From: Burkholderiales bacterium
Lineage (GTDB): Bacteria; Pseudomonadota; Gammaproteobacteria; Burkholderiales; Burkholderiaceae_C
Length of the DNA: 64,000 bases
Reading direction: 5' to 3'
Assembly (NCBI GenBank): GCA_013044035.1
Contig: JABEVE010000055.1
Span: forward strand, 1 to 64,000
Made by a program: the position numbers and the translations under genes. Positions 53,238-62,615 of the stretch are shown piece by piece. Positions within the stretch are counted from its first letter, which is position 1, and each line of letters starts with the position of its first letter. A model generated the notes under the pieces. It had not been told where the DNA came from, did not search any database, and was given only the letters and a program-made list of their open reading frames with translations.

Positions 53238-53756
53238 TCAGTTGCCCAGGGTGTAGGTGAACGCCAGCGAGTTGCCATTCGCGTTCGTGCAGATGGTGGC
53301 CGCTTGCGCGTCGGTCGCCACGCTGTTCTGGCTGTTGACCCCGGCGCCCACCGTCGTGCCCGAATTGGTCCCGTAGTCACTCACCGTTCCAGCGAGCTTG
53401 ATGCACTCCTGCTGGGTCAGGTTGTTCACGCCCAGGCCGACGGCGTTGTTGCTGCCGCCATTGACGCTTGCAGTGCCGAGCACGGCGAGGGTGCCACCAT
53501 ACGGCGTGTTCACGGTTCCGGTGGCCGTATCCACGTTGCCGGACGGGATGTCGCCGTTGGCGATCTCGGTTGCGGTCGTCGCGCCGGCGAACGAACCCTC
53601 GGTCGTGTAATGCGAACTCATGTTGGCCGAGACCGTGCCGATTTCCTCGGCCATGGCCTCGTTCTTGGACCCACCCAGGACGGACTTGCCCTGGATCAGC
53701 GAATACACGATGAAGACGATTGCTGCGCCGAGCGCGAAGATGATGGCGATGGCCAT
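53238..53756 (-). CDS. pilS: PilS major pilin
   Basis: 172 aa with agggagcaacacc upstream. A hydrophobic N-terminal helix (MAIAIIFALGAAIVFIVYSLIQG) is followed by a globular domain rich in Gly, Thr and Asn with two cysteines, as in type IVb pilins. Position directly after pilR is that of the R64 major pilin gene. There is no charged leader with a G/FxxxE cleavage site, and the upstream frame is closed by the pilR stop, so the leader is truly absent. Confidence 0.8.
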   Translation of the reverse strand: MAIAIIFALGAAIVFIVYSLIQGKSVLGGSKNEAMAEEIGTVSANMSSHYTTEGSFAGATTATEIANGDIPSGNVDTATGTVNTPYGGTLAVLGTASVNGGSNNAVGLGVNNLTQQECIKLAGTVSDYGTNSGTTVGAGVNSQNSVATDAQAATICTNANGNSLAFTYTLGN

Positions 53757-53783
53757 GGTGTTGCTCCCTTGTGTGTAGAAAAC

Positions 53784-54929
53784 TCAGTGGGCCGCCGACT
53801 GCATCACGGTCTGCAGGGACATCATCCCGAAGACCGTGATGAGCATGACGACATTGACCAGGATGTTGCTGACGGTGCCCAAGACCGTGATCAAGCCGAC
53901 CACCTTGGCCTCGTACTCTTCGAACCACTCGCCGGCCACGCGTTTGATCGTGGCCGGAAAGTCCGCGAACCCGGAAAACGCCTTGAGATCCATGATCAGC
54001 GTCTTCTCGGGAAAACCATGCCCGGCCGCCGCGAATGCGGCGCCGAGTTCCATGCCGCCTTGCACGCGAATGCGCGCGGCCGCCAAGCGCTCGCGCATCC
54101 AGGGCGTCGACCACGACTCCTGCTGCTGCAGCGCCCGGGCGACCGGAGTGCCAGCCGCAAGAAAGTCCGCGAAGGCCATCACCCACTCGGCCGCCTTGAG
54201 CGCTTTGTAGATCGACCAGGGAGGGAGCGAATCCAACTTCACACGGATCGGGCCCGTGAAGTTGGATAGCGTGGCGAACGCCAGCGCGATCAACCCGATG
54301 AAGCCGAGCAGAACCCAGGCCGACCACGGCGAGTTCGCCACGGCCGCCATCGGCAGCAGCAGCTTGGCCATCGGCGGCCACTTGCTTGGGGGCGCCAGGG
54401 ACATCATGGGCGGGACCATCTGCGAACCAATCAGATCGACGAGGTAGATCACCGAGCCGAACGTCACGAGCGGATCGAACAGCATGCCGCCGATTTTTCG
54501 CACGATGCGCTTGACCACGGCTTGCGTGCCGGCGGCGCTGCGCAGCGTCTGCGGCAGCGCCCCCGAGGCCTCGCCCGAGCGAATGAGGCCGCGCTCGGAG
54601 TCCGGCGCCCAGCCGCGCAAGGCATCGGCCAGCGTCGAGCCTCCGCTGACGCGCAGCGCAACCTCCGAGAGCGCGCGCACGTTCACGTTGAAGCGGCGCT
54701 TCCAGGCCGGGCCCGCCATCTCGACGGTCTGGTCGCGCAGCTCCAGGATGGCCGCCGCCACCTGCTTGCCGTTTTCGACGTAGGTCGCCAGCCGCCGGTA
54801 GAACTGCATGCGCTGCGCCGCGCCCCACCGGCGGCGCTCCAGCGCATCGTTGATCTCGCGCAGCCGGGCCACACCCGGCAACTCGCCCAACAGCGCTGCG
54901 CCATCGGCGATCATGTCCTCAAGCCTCAC
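53784..54929 (-). CDS. pilR: PilR, GspF-family inner-membrane platform protein
   Basis: 381 aa. Two GspF-type cytoplasmic domains (AERG..SGEASGALPQTLRS type signature and AADFLAAGTPVARALQQQ) are separated by membrane segments (SAWVLLGFIGLIALAFATL), with a C-terminal pair of helices (ILVNVVMLITVFGMMSLQTV). GspF/PilC homologues form the assembly platform on which the PilQ ATPase acts. The start overlaps the pilQ stop by 4 bp. Confidence 0.88.
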   Translation of the reverse strand: MRLEDMIADGAALLGELPGVARLREINDALERRRWGAAQRMQFYRRLATYVENGKQVAAAILELRDQTVEMAGPAWKRRFNVNVRALSEVALRVSGGSTLADALRGWAPDSERGLIRSGEASGALPQTLRSAAGTQAVVKRIVRKIGGMLFDPLVTFGSVIYLVDLIGSQMVPPMMSLAPPSKWPPMAKLLLPMAAVANSPWSAWVLLGFIGLIALAFATLSNFTGPIRVKLDSLPPWSIYKALKAAEWVMAFADFLAAGTPVARALQQQESWSTPWMRERLAAARIRVQGGMELGAAFAAAGHGFPEKTLIMDLKAFSGFADFPATIKRVAGEWFEEYEAKVVGLITVLGTVSNILVNVVMLITVFGMMSLQTVMQSAAH

Positions 54930-56791
54930 AGGTTGTTCTCCTTCAGCAGTTCTTCCTCGGTGAGCAGGTCTTCCTTCGTCAGGTCACGCTGCTCTTCGCA
55001 CGGTGGCTTGATGGCGCCGAGCGCTTGCACGAGATCTCGCGGATCCACGAGCCCGCTGAGGACCTTGAGCGCGCCGTGAGCCATCATGTCGGGCTCCGCG
55101 TCACTGCGGGCGGCGTAATTGCGCCGCGCAACGGCCGCACCGTGCTCGAGCAGCTCGGCCAGTAGGGTGTCGTCGGTCAGAACGACGTGGGCCACGACCG
55201 TGCGCCCACTCTCGCCGGTGCCCTGGCAGTGCTTGCAGCCGCCTTCGCGGCGCACGCGCACCCGCGACAGATCCCCAAGAAACGGGGCGCGCCGGGCCCA
55301 CATCCGCAGAGCTTTTGCCTCGTCGGCCGGCAGGATCTCTTGGATGTCGCCCACGGTCGCGGCGCAATGCGGGCACACCGTCTTGACCAGACGCTGGGCG
55401 GTGAGTGAGGTCAGCACCGTCGGGTCGCCCAGCATGAAGCGGTCCACACCCATGCCGACGAGGCGCGGCATGGCCATGAAGATGTCGCTCGCATGCAGGG
55501 TCGACCACACGGGGTGGCCCGTGATCGACGCATTGATCGCCTCTCGGGCAACTTCCAGTCCGCGGATTTCCCCCACCATGATCACGTCCGGATCCTGGCG
55601 CAACGCCGTCTTGAGCTTGCCGGCGAAAGCAGTCGATTTCTCTTCGTCGCTGTTGGCGTTGTTGATGAGGTACTGCCAGATGCTCGGGTGGTCGAACTCG
55701 TCCTCCACCGGGTCTTCCATCGTGATGACGCGAATGTCATTGCGCGCATCCACGATCGCGCGCAGCTGCTGCGCAAGCGTCGTGGATTTGCCCGACCCTG
55801 TGGGGCCGGTGAAGAGGTTGATGCCCATGGTCTCGCGCGCAAGCCGTGCGTATGAGCGCTGGTGGCGCGCGCAATACCCAAGCCTGGCTAGGCGCGCGGA
55901 GCCCTGCGCGCTGATCTGCCCATCCTCGCGGCGGCGGTACAAAAGGCGTGCCGCGAGATTCATGCCGCGGACCGTGACGCTCCGCGCCAGTCGCACGCCA
56001 GACAGGGGCAGCTCCTGCCCGTCCGCGGTGCGCAGAAAGACGGCATCGGAGATGACCGCGTGCTGGTCATCCCCCTCACGCACCTGGCTATCGGCCACCT
56101 TGGCCATGCCTTGGAACATGGCGCGCAACATGGCGTCGCCATCAGCCCAGGGCTTGATCTCGCGCACGATGCGCAGGGATCCGTTCAGGCGGAACTGGAC
56201 GAGCAGGCCCCCTTCCTCTGCGTCCGCTGCCAGGGTCAAGTGGATGTCGGACGCTCGCTTCTCGACCGCTTCGGCAATCAGCATGCTCACACGGCGCACG
56301 GCGGCCTGTCCGGCAACCTCTTTCTTCGGCGATGCGGCGACGCTGCGACGCTTGCGGAATTCTTCCTTGTCGCATGTGACGACGTGCAAGAGATCGCCCG
56401 CGCGGCGGGCGGCATCCTCCTGCCACGACAGCAGCGGGGCCGAGCTGCGGCGACCCTGCTCGACATAGAGCGTCCCACCGTCGATGACGGCGTATTCCTG
56501 CGCGACCGAGGGCAGCGGCGCGAGTGCAAGTTTTCCGATTTCTTCGGACACGGCCGCGCGCAGCGCAGCCTCGGTGATCAAGTGGTCATGGACCAGGATG
56601 TGCTGCAGCGCCGCGCCTGTCTCGCGTTGCTTGCGCAGCGCTTGCGTTATCGCCTCGCGCGTGATCAGCTCGCGGCGCACGAGCAAGGTGGCCAGCCGTG
56701 AGACTGCCGCGGCAGGGACAGCGGCGGGCGCACGAGCGGCGCTCGCCGCACTACGCTGCGGCGAGCGCAGTGCGCTCTTCAGTCCCAGCAT
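54926..56791 (-). CDS. pilQ: PilQ, pilus assembly ATPase
   Basis: 621 aa from ATG 56791 (MLGLKSAL); the track's 662-aa start overlaps pilP. An N-terminal MshE/GspE-N-like region (LLVRRELITREAITQALRKQRETG) is followed by Walker A GPTGSGKSTT, Asp-box EDPVEDEFDHP, Walker B DPDVIMVGEIR, a STLHAS His-box and a CPHC...CKHC zinc motif. It supplies energy for pilin polymerisation with PilR. Confidence 0.9.
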   Translation of the reverse strand: MLGLKSALRSPQRSAASAARAPAAVPAAAVSRLATLLVRRELITREAITQALRKQRETGAALQHILVHDHLITEAALRAAVSEEIGKLALAPLPSVAQEYAVIDGGTLYVEQGRRSSAPLLSWQEDAARRAGDLLHVVTCDKEEFRKRRSVAASPKKEVAGQAAVRRVSMLIAEAVEKRASDIHLTLAADAEEGGLLVQFRLNGSLRIVREIKPWADGDAMLRAMFQGMAKVADSQVREGDDQHAVISDAVFLRTADGQELPLSGVRLARSVTVRGMNLAARLLYRRREDGQISAQGSARLARLGYCARHQRSYARLARETMGINLFTGPTGSGKSTTLAQQLRAIVDARNDIRVITMEDPVEDEFDHPSIWQYLINNANSDEEKSTAFAGKLKTALRQDPDVIMVGEIRGLEVAREAINASITGHPVWSTLHASDIFMAMPRLVGMGVDRFMLGDPTVLTSLTAQRLVKTVCPHCAATVGDIQEILPADEAKALRMWARRAPFLGDLSRVRVRREGGCKHCQGTGESGRTVVAHVVLTDDTLLAELLEHGAAVARRNYAARSDAEPDMMAHGALKVLSGLVDPRDLVQALGAIKPPCEEQRDLTKEDLLTEEELLKENNL

Positions 56792-56813
56792 CGCGATCCA
56801 CTCCACCACGCTC

Positions 56814-57326
56814 TCACACGCCCAGGCGCCGTACCGTGCCGCCGTGCGAGACGGTGACTTGCGACACGGTAATGCTGAGCACCGTCCAGCCGCCGGGCAG
56901 CGTGTCGCCGACATGTGCCTCGACCACGTGGCCGCCCACCAGCAGTTGTGCGCTCAGATGCCCGTTCACGCCCGAGACGAGCTGAACGACCATGGTCTCG
57001 TCGTCGTTCGTGCCCGGACCGCGCCGCATGGTGCGGTTCGGTACGCCGCCCTGCCAGGCCGGTGCCCCGACATAGCCCAGTCCACCGGCGTTCGTGCCGC
57101 CGAGCGGCTTCTTGGCGCCCGCGATTTCGGCATCCTTCTTGGCGATTTCCGCCTGGACAGTCTTCACCGCGAGTTGTGCGTACAGGGCGCTGAGTTGCGC
57201 CCCGACCTGCGCGGGCGCCATCGGTGGCACGCTCGCGGCCTCAGCCGGGGCGCTCGCCGCCCACGCGCTTCCCATGGCGCACACGGCGGCGATGGCGAAG
57301 GAGATTCGTGCGATTCGACGTTTCAT
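56814..57326 (-). CDS. pilP: PilP thin-pilus assembly protein
   Basis: 170 aa from MKRRIAR with a Sec signal peptide ending about AASAPA. A helical periplasmic region (LSALYAQLAVKTVQAEIAKKDAEI) leads to a beta domain (MVVQLVSGVNGHLSAQLLVGGHVVEAHVGDTLPGGWTVLSI) typical of PilP proteins that link inner-membrane components to the secretin. It lies between pilO (7-bp gap) and pilQ, as in R64. Confidence 0.85.
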   Translation of the reverse strand: MKRRIARISFAIAAVCAMGSAWAASAPAEAASVPPMAPAQVGAQLSALYAQLAVKTVQAEIAKKDAEIAGAKKPLGGTNAGGLGYVGAPAWQGGVPNRTMRRGPGTNDDETMVVQLVSGVNGHLSAQLLVGGHVVEAHVGDTLPGGWTVLSITVSQVTVSHGGTVRRLGV

Positions 57327-57333
57327 GGTGTCC

Positions 57334-58563
57334 TCAACGGGTGTATAGATCGCCAGCGGCCGCCCAAGGCGCCCCACCGGTTGGCGACCAGGAGACTTGG
57401 GTCAGGCGCAGTCCGGCGATGCCGTCAAGGGCATCGCCCAGGCCCAGCGCCCAAAGCGGCGCGATCGACTCGATGCGCACGCGCAACACGCTCCACTCGG
57501 GCGCTGGGCCAGAACTCTTCGAAACCGGGGCTTGGGGAGGTTGCGCGACTGACACCTGGACTCCGTAGCTCGTGCCCAGCGCGAAGAGCGCGCGAAGCGC
57601 CTGCTCGCGCGGCAGCGCGATGGATGGGCCCTCGACGGCAATCGCGCGCCCGAGCGCCGCGGCGTGCGACGTCCGGGCGCCGGAATCGAGTACGCCGGGC
57701 GCATCCATGGGCGAGCCGCCGACGATCTTCCACCAGGTGTCCACGCCCACGCGCGGCCCGGCTACGGCGCAGCGCCAATCGGTCAGATTCCAGCCGGCGA
57801 CATTGACCGGCTGCCGATCCCACGTCGCCTCGCACGCATCAAGGACAACGTTCGGCTGCGGCACGCTCTCCCATGGAACATGGGCAGCTGCGGCGCGGGC
57901 CGCGGCGTGGGCCTGCATGGCGGCCTCAATAGCCATGCGCTGGGCTAGCGCAGCAGCCCGGCGCATGGCTATCTCGCGCTCATGCGCCAACCAGAAGTGC
58001 CGGCCGGTCAAGGCCATGCCTGCAACGATCGCCACGCTCAGCAGACCTGACGTGAGGACGCGACTGCGCTGCAGATCCCCGATGCGGGCGTAGCGCTGGC
58101 GTTTGGGAACCTCGTCGCGCAGCAGATTGGCCAGGTCCTCGGCGGTGCCGCGGGCGAAATCCCAATCATCGCCGAGAGAGGCCAGCTCCGCGCTCAAGCG
58201 CTCGATCGTGTCGAAGTCGCCGATGATGTCGCCACGGGGGAGGATCTCCTGGTTGTCGCGCACCGCGATCAGCCAGAATCGTCCATCGCCCAGGTCGTAG
58301 ATCCCTTGCCAGGGTTCGGGGCGAACATCGGCGAGGATCGCCGCGAGCGACAGCAGCCCACGCGGGCTTTTGAGCCCGCTCAGCGGCTCCAGATAGCCGC
58401 TCTGGAAGCTGCCCAGCGACGTCTTGCGCGACAGCCCCCAGCGCCCGAACTCTGCGGACGCCCGGGCAAGCGCGCTCGTTCTCGGCAGACGGTCCTCGTG
58501 GCGCCAGTACAGCCCGGCGACGAAGCGGTGCGAGAACCCGGGCAGTTCGACGATTTCGGCCAT
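57334..58563 (-). CDS. pilO: PilO type IVb pilus protein
   Basis: 409 aa from MAEIVELPGF, 10 bp after pilN; the track's 445-aa start overlaps pilN. The N-terminal cytoplasmic domain (FSHRFVAGLYWRHEDRLPRT) and a transmembrane helix (LTSGLLSVAIVAGMALTGRHF) precede a periplasmic domain. This is the bitopic layout of PilO2-type proteins, thought to connect the cytoplasmic ATPase to the periplasmic apparatus. Confidence 0.85.
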   Translation of the reverse strand: MAEIVELPGFSHRFVAGLYWRHEDRLPRTSALARASAEFGRWGLSRKTSLGSFQSGYLEPLSGLKSPRGLLSLAAILADVRPEPWQGIYDLGDGRFWLIAVRDNQEILPRGDIIGDFDTIERLSAELASLGDDWDFARGTAEDLANLLRDEVPKRQRYARIGDLQRSRVLTSGLLSVAIVAGMALTGRHFWLAHEREIAMRRAAALAQRMAIEAAMQAHAAARAAAAHVPWESVPQPNVVLDACEATWDRQPVNVAGWNLTDWRCAVAGPRVGVDTWWKIVGGSPMDAPGVLDSGARTSHAAALGRAIAVEGPSIALPREQALRALFALGTSYGVQVSVAQPPQAPVSKSSGPAPEWSVLRVRIESIAPLWALGLGDALDGIAGLRLTQVSWSPTGGAPWAAAGDLYTR

Positions 58564-58573
58564 CGTCAGGTCC

Positions 58574-60283
58574 TCACAGCAGCCGAGCGGTAATGACCAC
58601 GGCGAGCACCGTGTCGCCGCGCTGTGCATCCACCCCGCCGCCCAGCAGCGCCATATTGGGGTTGCCCACACCGGTGTTGGTCAGGTTCGCGGTGCTCGTG
58701 CGGTTGCCCACCATGACCAGCGACTGCCCCGACTTCAAGGACACCGAATTCAGAAGGGTCGCCTGAATCTCATTGATGAGTTGCACGAGCGAGCCGTTGC
58801 TCGAGACCTGCTGGAAGGGAAGCAAATCCGTCAGCTGCATGTGGAAGTTGATGAGGATCTTGCCGCCCACGGCACGCGGCAGGAATGCACCCGTGATGCC
58901 GCCGACGGCCGTGGCCGTCTGCATGGTCGTCATCGCGCCGGCGTTGGCTTCCACCGTGGTCTGCGCGTTGGGAACGTAGCCCTTGATGGTGGCGTTTTGC
59001 AGCCCGGCCTCGTCGCCGTTCAGGGCGATGCCTTCCACCTCCTGAACCTGCGAAACCTTGCCCAGAGAAGACAGCGCCTGTACCGCGGCTGAGGTCCCGT
59101 CGAGGGTGCCGCCCAGGATCGAGGCCGTGAAACTCATCGGGGTCGAGTTGCCCGTGATAGTCGGCACCTGTGCACCGGTCACCGAGATGCCGGTATGTCC
59201 GCTCGCGCCCTTGTAGGCCAAGCTCAGGTTCAAGCCGTAGTTGTCCTCGGCCGTGAGGGTGACGTTGTACATGCGCACGTCGACCACGATCTGCTTGGAC
59301 ATCTCGGTGTCCAGGTTCGACACCCACTCGGTCACGCGCTGGATCTGCGCCGGCGTGCCGGTAGCGGTCAGCATGTCGAGGTTTCGGTCCACGATGACCG
59401 ACGCTCCGGGGCCGCCGACCGCCTGCGCCATCTTCTGCAGCCCTGTCCATTGGTCCACTTTGCCACTTTGGCTCATCGACACTTGGCTGCCCGAGTTACT
59501 GCCACTGCCGCCGCCGGCCGACGTGGGCGTCGAGCTCGACGTGCCCGTGCTGGAGATCGATCCGTTGATCTCGAACGCAGCAGGCAGCGCCGGGAGTTCA
59601 AAGGTTTTCGTCTCCGTCTTGAAGATCGTGATCCGGCCGTCCTTGAAGCGCCAGAAGTCGCCGAAGCGCGTCGCGATCATGTCAAGAAAGCCCGAAAGCG
59701 CGCCCGAGTACCGCAGCGGCCCCAGGCCATCCTGGTCGCCGCCGGACGTCGAGAGCGCGGTCGCTCCCGAAATCGAGGGCATGCCAGCGAACGCCGGACT
59801 GGGCAGTCCGCCGCTCGTGCTCAGCGACGACGGCACAGGCGGAATCGAAGTCATCTGGCCGCCCACCGCCGACGAAAGCCCGGTCGCCGCGAGCGAAGCG
59901 CCGACGCTGCCGCCAGGCGCTGCGGACTGCGGCAGCGCTGAGGGGTCGACCACCACTTCGACCCCCGTGTTGGCCTCGATCCACTGCGCGAGCGCCGCGA
60001 GGGTCGGCGGCGTCGGTGACGCATAGTCCACCAGGTTGCCGAGCAGGGCGGGCTTCGGAGCAGTCGGCGCGACTTCTTCACCGAGCAGCCAGGCGCCGCG
60101 GTCGATCTGCACGACGGTGCCGGCCGGCGGCATCGATGCGAATTGGTGCTCGGCTTGCGCCTTGATCTGGGCCTGCTGAATCCGGGCCTGATCGACACCC
60201 GCGCAGCCGGAGAGACTCAGCGCCCCCAGCGCTGTGGCCAGCGGCAGCAGGAGGAAGCGGCTGGGGGAAATTTGGCGGATCAT
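58574..60283 (-). CDS. pilN: PilN outer-membrane lipoprotein secretin
   Basis: 569 aa. It has a lipoprotein signal peptide with lipobox LSLSGC and a large N-terminal domain with Ser/Gly-rich linkers. The C-terminal secretin domain includes VDVRMYNVTLTAEDNYGLNL, GGKILINFHMQLTDLLPF and SLKSGQSLVMVGNRT. PilN forms the outer-membrane channel for the thin pilus. The start overlaps the pilL stop by 4 bp. Confidence 0.9.
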   Translation of the reverse strand: MIRQISPSRFLLLPLATALGALSLSGCAGVDQARIQQAQIKAQAEHQFASMPPAGTVVQIDRGAWLLGEEVAPTAPKPALLGNLVDYASPTPPTLAALAQWIEANTGVEVVVDPSALPQSAAPGGSVGASLAATGLSSAVGGQMTSIPPVPSSLSTSGGLPSPAFAGMPSISGATALSTSGGDQDGLGPLRYSGALSGFLDMIATRFGDFWRFKDGRITIFKTETKTFELPALPAAFEINGSISSTGTSSSTPTSAGGGSGSNSGSQVSMSQSGKVDQWTGLQKMAQAVGGPGASVIVDRNLDMLTATGTPAQIQRVTEWVSNLDTEMSKQIVVDVRMYNVTLTAEDNYGLNLSLAYKGASGHTGISVTGAQVPTITGNSTPMSFTASILGGTLDGTSAAVQALSSLGKVSQVQEVEGIALNGDEAGLQNATIKGYVPNAQTTVEANAGAMTTMQTATAVGGITGAFLPRAVGGKILINFHMQLTDLLPFQQVSSNGSLVQLINEIQATLLNSVSLKSGQSLVMVGNRTSTANLTNTGVGNPNMALLGGGVDAQRGDTVLAVVITARLL

Positions 60284-61143
60284 GGCTGTGCTCCGTTGGC
60301 TCCGGCGGGATGGATGAGAACCACGTGATTGGCCTCCTTCACCTGGATGCGCGCGTCTGCACCGTTCGCGGCCATGGTCGTCACGACCTGCGTGATCGCC
60401 TTCACGAAATCGTGTCCGTAGTCGATCTCACCGGGCACGGTCCAGTTGTGGGGCAGTGACCACATGACCGCCCAGTGCTGATCGGGCGCCGGGCCCCACT
60501 TAGCCTTCTTCCCCCACGCGATCAGCTGCTGCTCGATCGGCTCGCCCGTGACGAGATCGAAAGACGGTCCGGGCGCCATCCGCGCGAGATCGGCGACATG
60601 CGACGCCGCGGTCGCTGGGACTTCCGTCGGCCTCGTGGCGGCTGACGCTGGCGGCGGCGCAGGCGCGGGGGCTTCCATCGACACGGTATGGCCGGTCCAG
60701 TCCAGTACGACCGTCCAGCCATGGCGGTCGGCGATCTCGCCCAGGGCCTGCGGCCACGATTGGCCGTTGCGCCACGAGACGGGTGTCCGTCCGGGAATGC
60801 CTTCGATCCCGCCGACCCAGTTCGACGGCACGAGCATCTTCATGGCGATGTCGAGCGGAACCGAGCGACCGAAGCCCGATGACGTGATGATGCCCAGCGC
60901 CGGGGCGCCGATCTGCACGAGCCCCGCCGCCTGCCCTGGCGAGGACGCGCCGCCCTTGGGCGGCGCCGTGACGGCGATCGGTCGCACGGGGGCCGGCGCG
61001 GGCTCAACGAGACCGCCCCAGGCCCACGCGGAAGTCGGTGCGGCGCCTGCAGCGAGGGCTGCCGTGATCGAGCCCCACAGAATCCGTCGCTGGAGTCCTT
61101 TAAACAGTGCGGAAGGCACAAGCGTGCGAACGAAAAATGGCAT
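60280..61143 (-). CDS. pilL: PilL/TcpQ-like pilus biogenesis protein
   Basis: 287 aa. A signal peptide (ITAALAAGAAPTSAWA) is followed by a Pro/Ala-rich linker and two TcpQ-like domains. These are SVPLDIAMKMLVPSNWVGGIEG...WPQALGEIADRHGWTVVLDW and IEQQLIAWGKKAKWG..WTVPGEIDYGHDFVKAITQVV. TcpQ/PilL proteins help localise and stabilise the secretin encoded next. First gene of the pil operon proper, 3 bp after icmT. Confidence 0.82.
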   Translation of the reverse strand: MPFFVRTLVPSALFKGLQRRILWGSITAALAAGAAPTSAWAWGGLVEPAPAPVRPIAVTAPPKGGASSPGQAAGLVQIGAPALGIITSSGFGRSVPLDIAMKMLVPSNWVGGIEGIPGRTPVSWRNGQSWPQALGEIADRHGWTVVLDWTGHTVSMEAPAPAPPPASAATRPTEVPATAASHVADLARMAPGPSFDLVTGEPIEQQLIAWGKKAKWGPAPDQHWAVMWSLPHNWTVPGEIDYGHDFVKAITQVVTTMAANGADARIQVKEANHVVLIHPAGANGAQP

Positions 61144-61146
61144 ACT

Positions 61147-61440
61147 TTAATCCCTCGGGTGAACCCACCAACCCAGCAAATGGGCGTTCATTCGATCCCG
61201 CACAGCGCCGATGCGGGCCGGAGCGGGCCGGATCGAACCGCCGGCCCAGAAACGGAACTTGCGAAACAATTCGACGGGGCGCATGCCCAAAAATTGCCCG
61301 ACGATAAACACCATCGTCACGCCGATCGAAAACCGGAGCGTTGCCCAGGACCAGTGCACCAGAAAGGGCACCATGCCGAGCGCGGCGGTTGCGTCGATGC
61401 CGAACAGCTTCGCAAACCGCCCGCCGTCGCGCCAGCTCAT
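61147..61440 (-). CDS. icmT: IcmT/TraK-like conjugal transfer protein
   Basis: 97 aa from ATG 61440 (MSWRDGGRFAKLFGIDA); the track's 139-aa start overlaps dotB. FGIDATAALGMVPFLVHWSWATL and ELFRKFRFWAGGSIRP match the IcmT/TraK family, small membrane proteins of the Dot/Icm-IncI (MPF-I) secretion system. It overlaps dotB by 4 bp (ATGA), in the conserved R64 order traH-I-J-K. Confidence 0.85.
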   Translation of the reverse strand: MSWRDGGRFAKLFGIDATAALGMVPFLVHWSWATLRFSIGVTMVFIVGQFLGMRPVELFRKFRFWAGGSIRPAPARIGAVRDRMNAHLLGWWVHPRD

Positions 61441-62603
61441 GCCACATCTCCCCCGGCGGCGACCGCCTCGAGACGCTTTTCCGCGACGATCTGCACGTAT
61501 TCGGTTTCCTCGATGATGCCGGCGTCGAAAAGGCGCTTCGCTGATCGCAGCAGCGGCATGCCGCACTCGTGGACCTTTCTGTCCAGATACGCGTAAAGGC
61601 CTGATAAAGGCATGCTTAACATCTCGGTGCGCATCGTTTCATCGAATGCGAGCCATTCTCGCACGGCCACACGCTTGCCGTCACAGGTTTTGAGCAATCG
61701 TTGTTGGACGATCAGACGGATCGCGCCCAGGAATCCAGCGGCCATGCTGGGCTGGTCGTCCGAGGGGAAAACGTTGATAACGCGCCCTGGCGTTGCCGCC
61801 ACCGAAGGCGTGTGCGCCGTCGCGTACACGGCCGTGCCGACCTCGGCCTGCTCGATCATGCCGCCCACAGTCTCGGGGTCGCGCGCTTCCCCATACAACA
61901 CGACATCGGCCGCACGGCGAGTGCTATTTTTGGGCGCGACGTCGAACGAGGAGAGATGCAGCCCGATCTCCGACTGCACGACGAATGCGCCTGCGCCGGT
62001 CGTGTCGTTGAGCGACATCAGGTCGAACTCTGTGGGCGCCTCGAATGTCAGGACGTGTTTGTCCGTCGTCTCGATGATCTCACGTAACACCGCTGCCAGC
62101 GTCGTGCTCTTGCCAGAGCCCATGACGCCCGTGACAAGCACCAACCCGTTGTTGGGGAATAGCGCCCCACGCAATTGCGCTTCGATGCCGAGGTCGTCCA
62201 TGCGCGGTGGAAGGCTTGGGATCGTCCGGAAGACGATGGACAAACCCACGCCATTGCCGTCCCGACAAGCCGTCGCGTCGACGCGGAAGCGGCGCTTCTT
62301 CCACGGCGTGCCCGGCAGCGGTACCTCGTAGGCGTAGTCCATGAACTCGCGCCCTTGCACCCGCGCCCATGCATCCTGCGCCCGCGTCGTCTCGATCAGA
62401 GCGGGCACCATCGACGCCTGCGTCTCTACGGTGCGCACGCCCACGCGGAGCCAGCGGCCGTGCAGACGCACCCGCGGTTTGATGCCGCTGGTCAACACGA
62501 TGTCGGAGGCCCCGAGATCCGCTGCCCACAGCAGGAACGCATCGAGGTCGTCGCGTCGCCAGGCTAGGGCCGGCTCGCGTTCGTAAAGGAGGCCGTCGGT
62601 CAT
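61437..62603 (-). CDS. dotB: DotB/TraJ-like secretion ATPase
   Basis: 388 aa. Walker A GVMGSGKSTT, Asp-box FEAPTEFDLM, Walker B DVVLYGEARDPET and His-box TAHTPSVA are present, with the DotB-specific start (DLDAFLLWAADLGASDIVLTSG). The hexameric ATPase powers substrate transfer through the IVB secretion channel. It lies between dotC and icmT, all on the minus strand, and should be essential for conjugation of the element. Confidence 0.9.
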   Translation of the reverse strand: MTDGLLYEREPALAWRRDDLDAFLLWAADLGASDIVLTSGIKPRVRLHGRWLRVGVRTVETQASMVPALIETTRAQDAWARVQGREFMDYAYEVPLPGTPWKKRRFRVDATACRDGNGVGLSIVFRTIPSLPPRMDDLGIEAQLRGALFPNNGLVLVTGVMGSGKSTTLAAVLREIIETTDKHVLTFEAPTEFDLMSLNDTTGAGAFVVQSEIGLHLSSFDVAPKNSTRRAADVVLYGEARDPETVGGMIEQAEVGTAVYATAHTPSVAATPGRVINVFPSDDQPSMAAGFLGAIRLIVQQRLLKTCDGKRVAVREWLAFDETMRTEMLSMPLSGLYAYLDRKVHECGMPLLRSAKRLFDAGIIEETEYVQIVAEKRLEAVAAGGDVA

Positions 62604-62615
62604 CGCGATCGGCCT

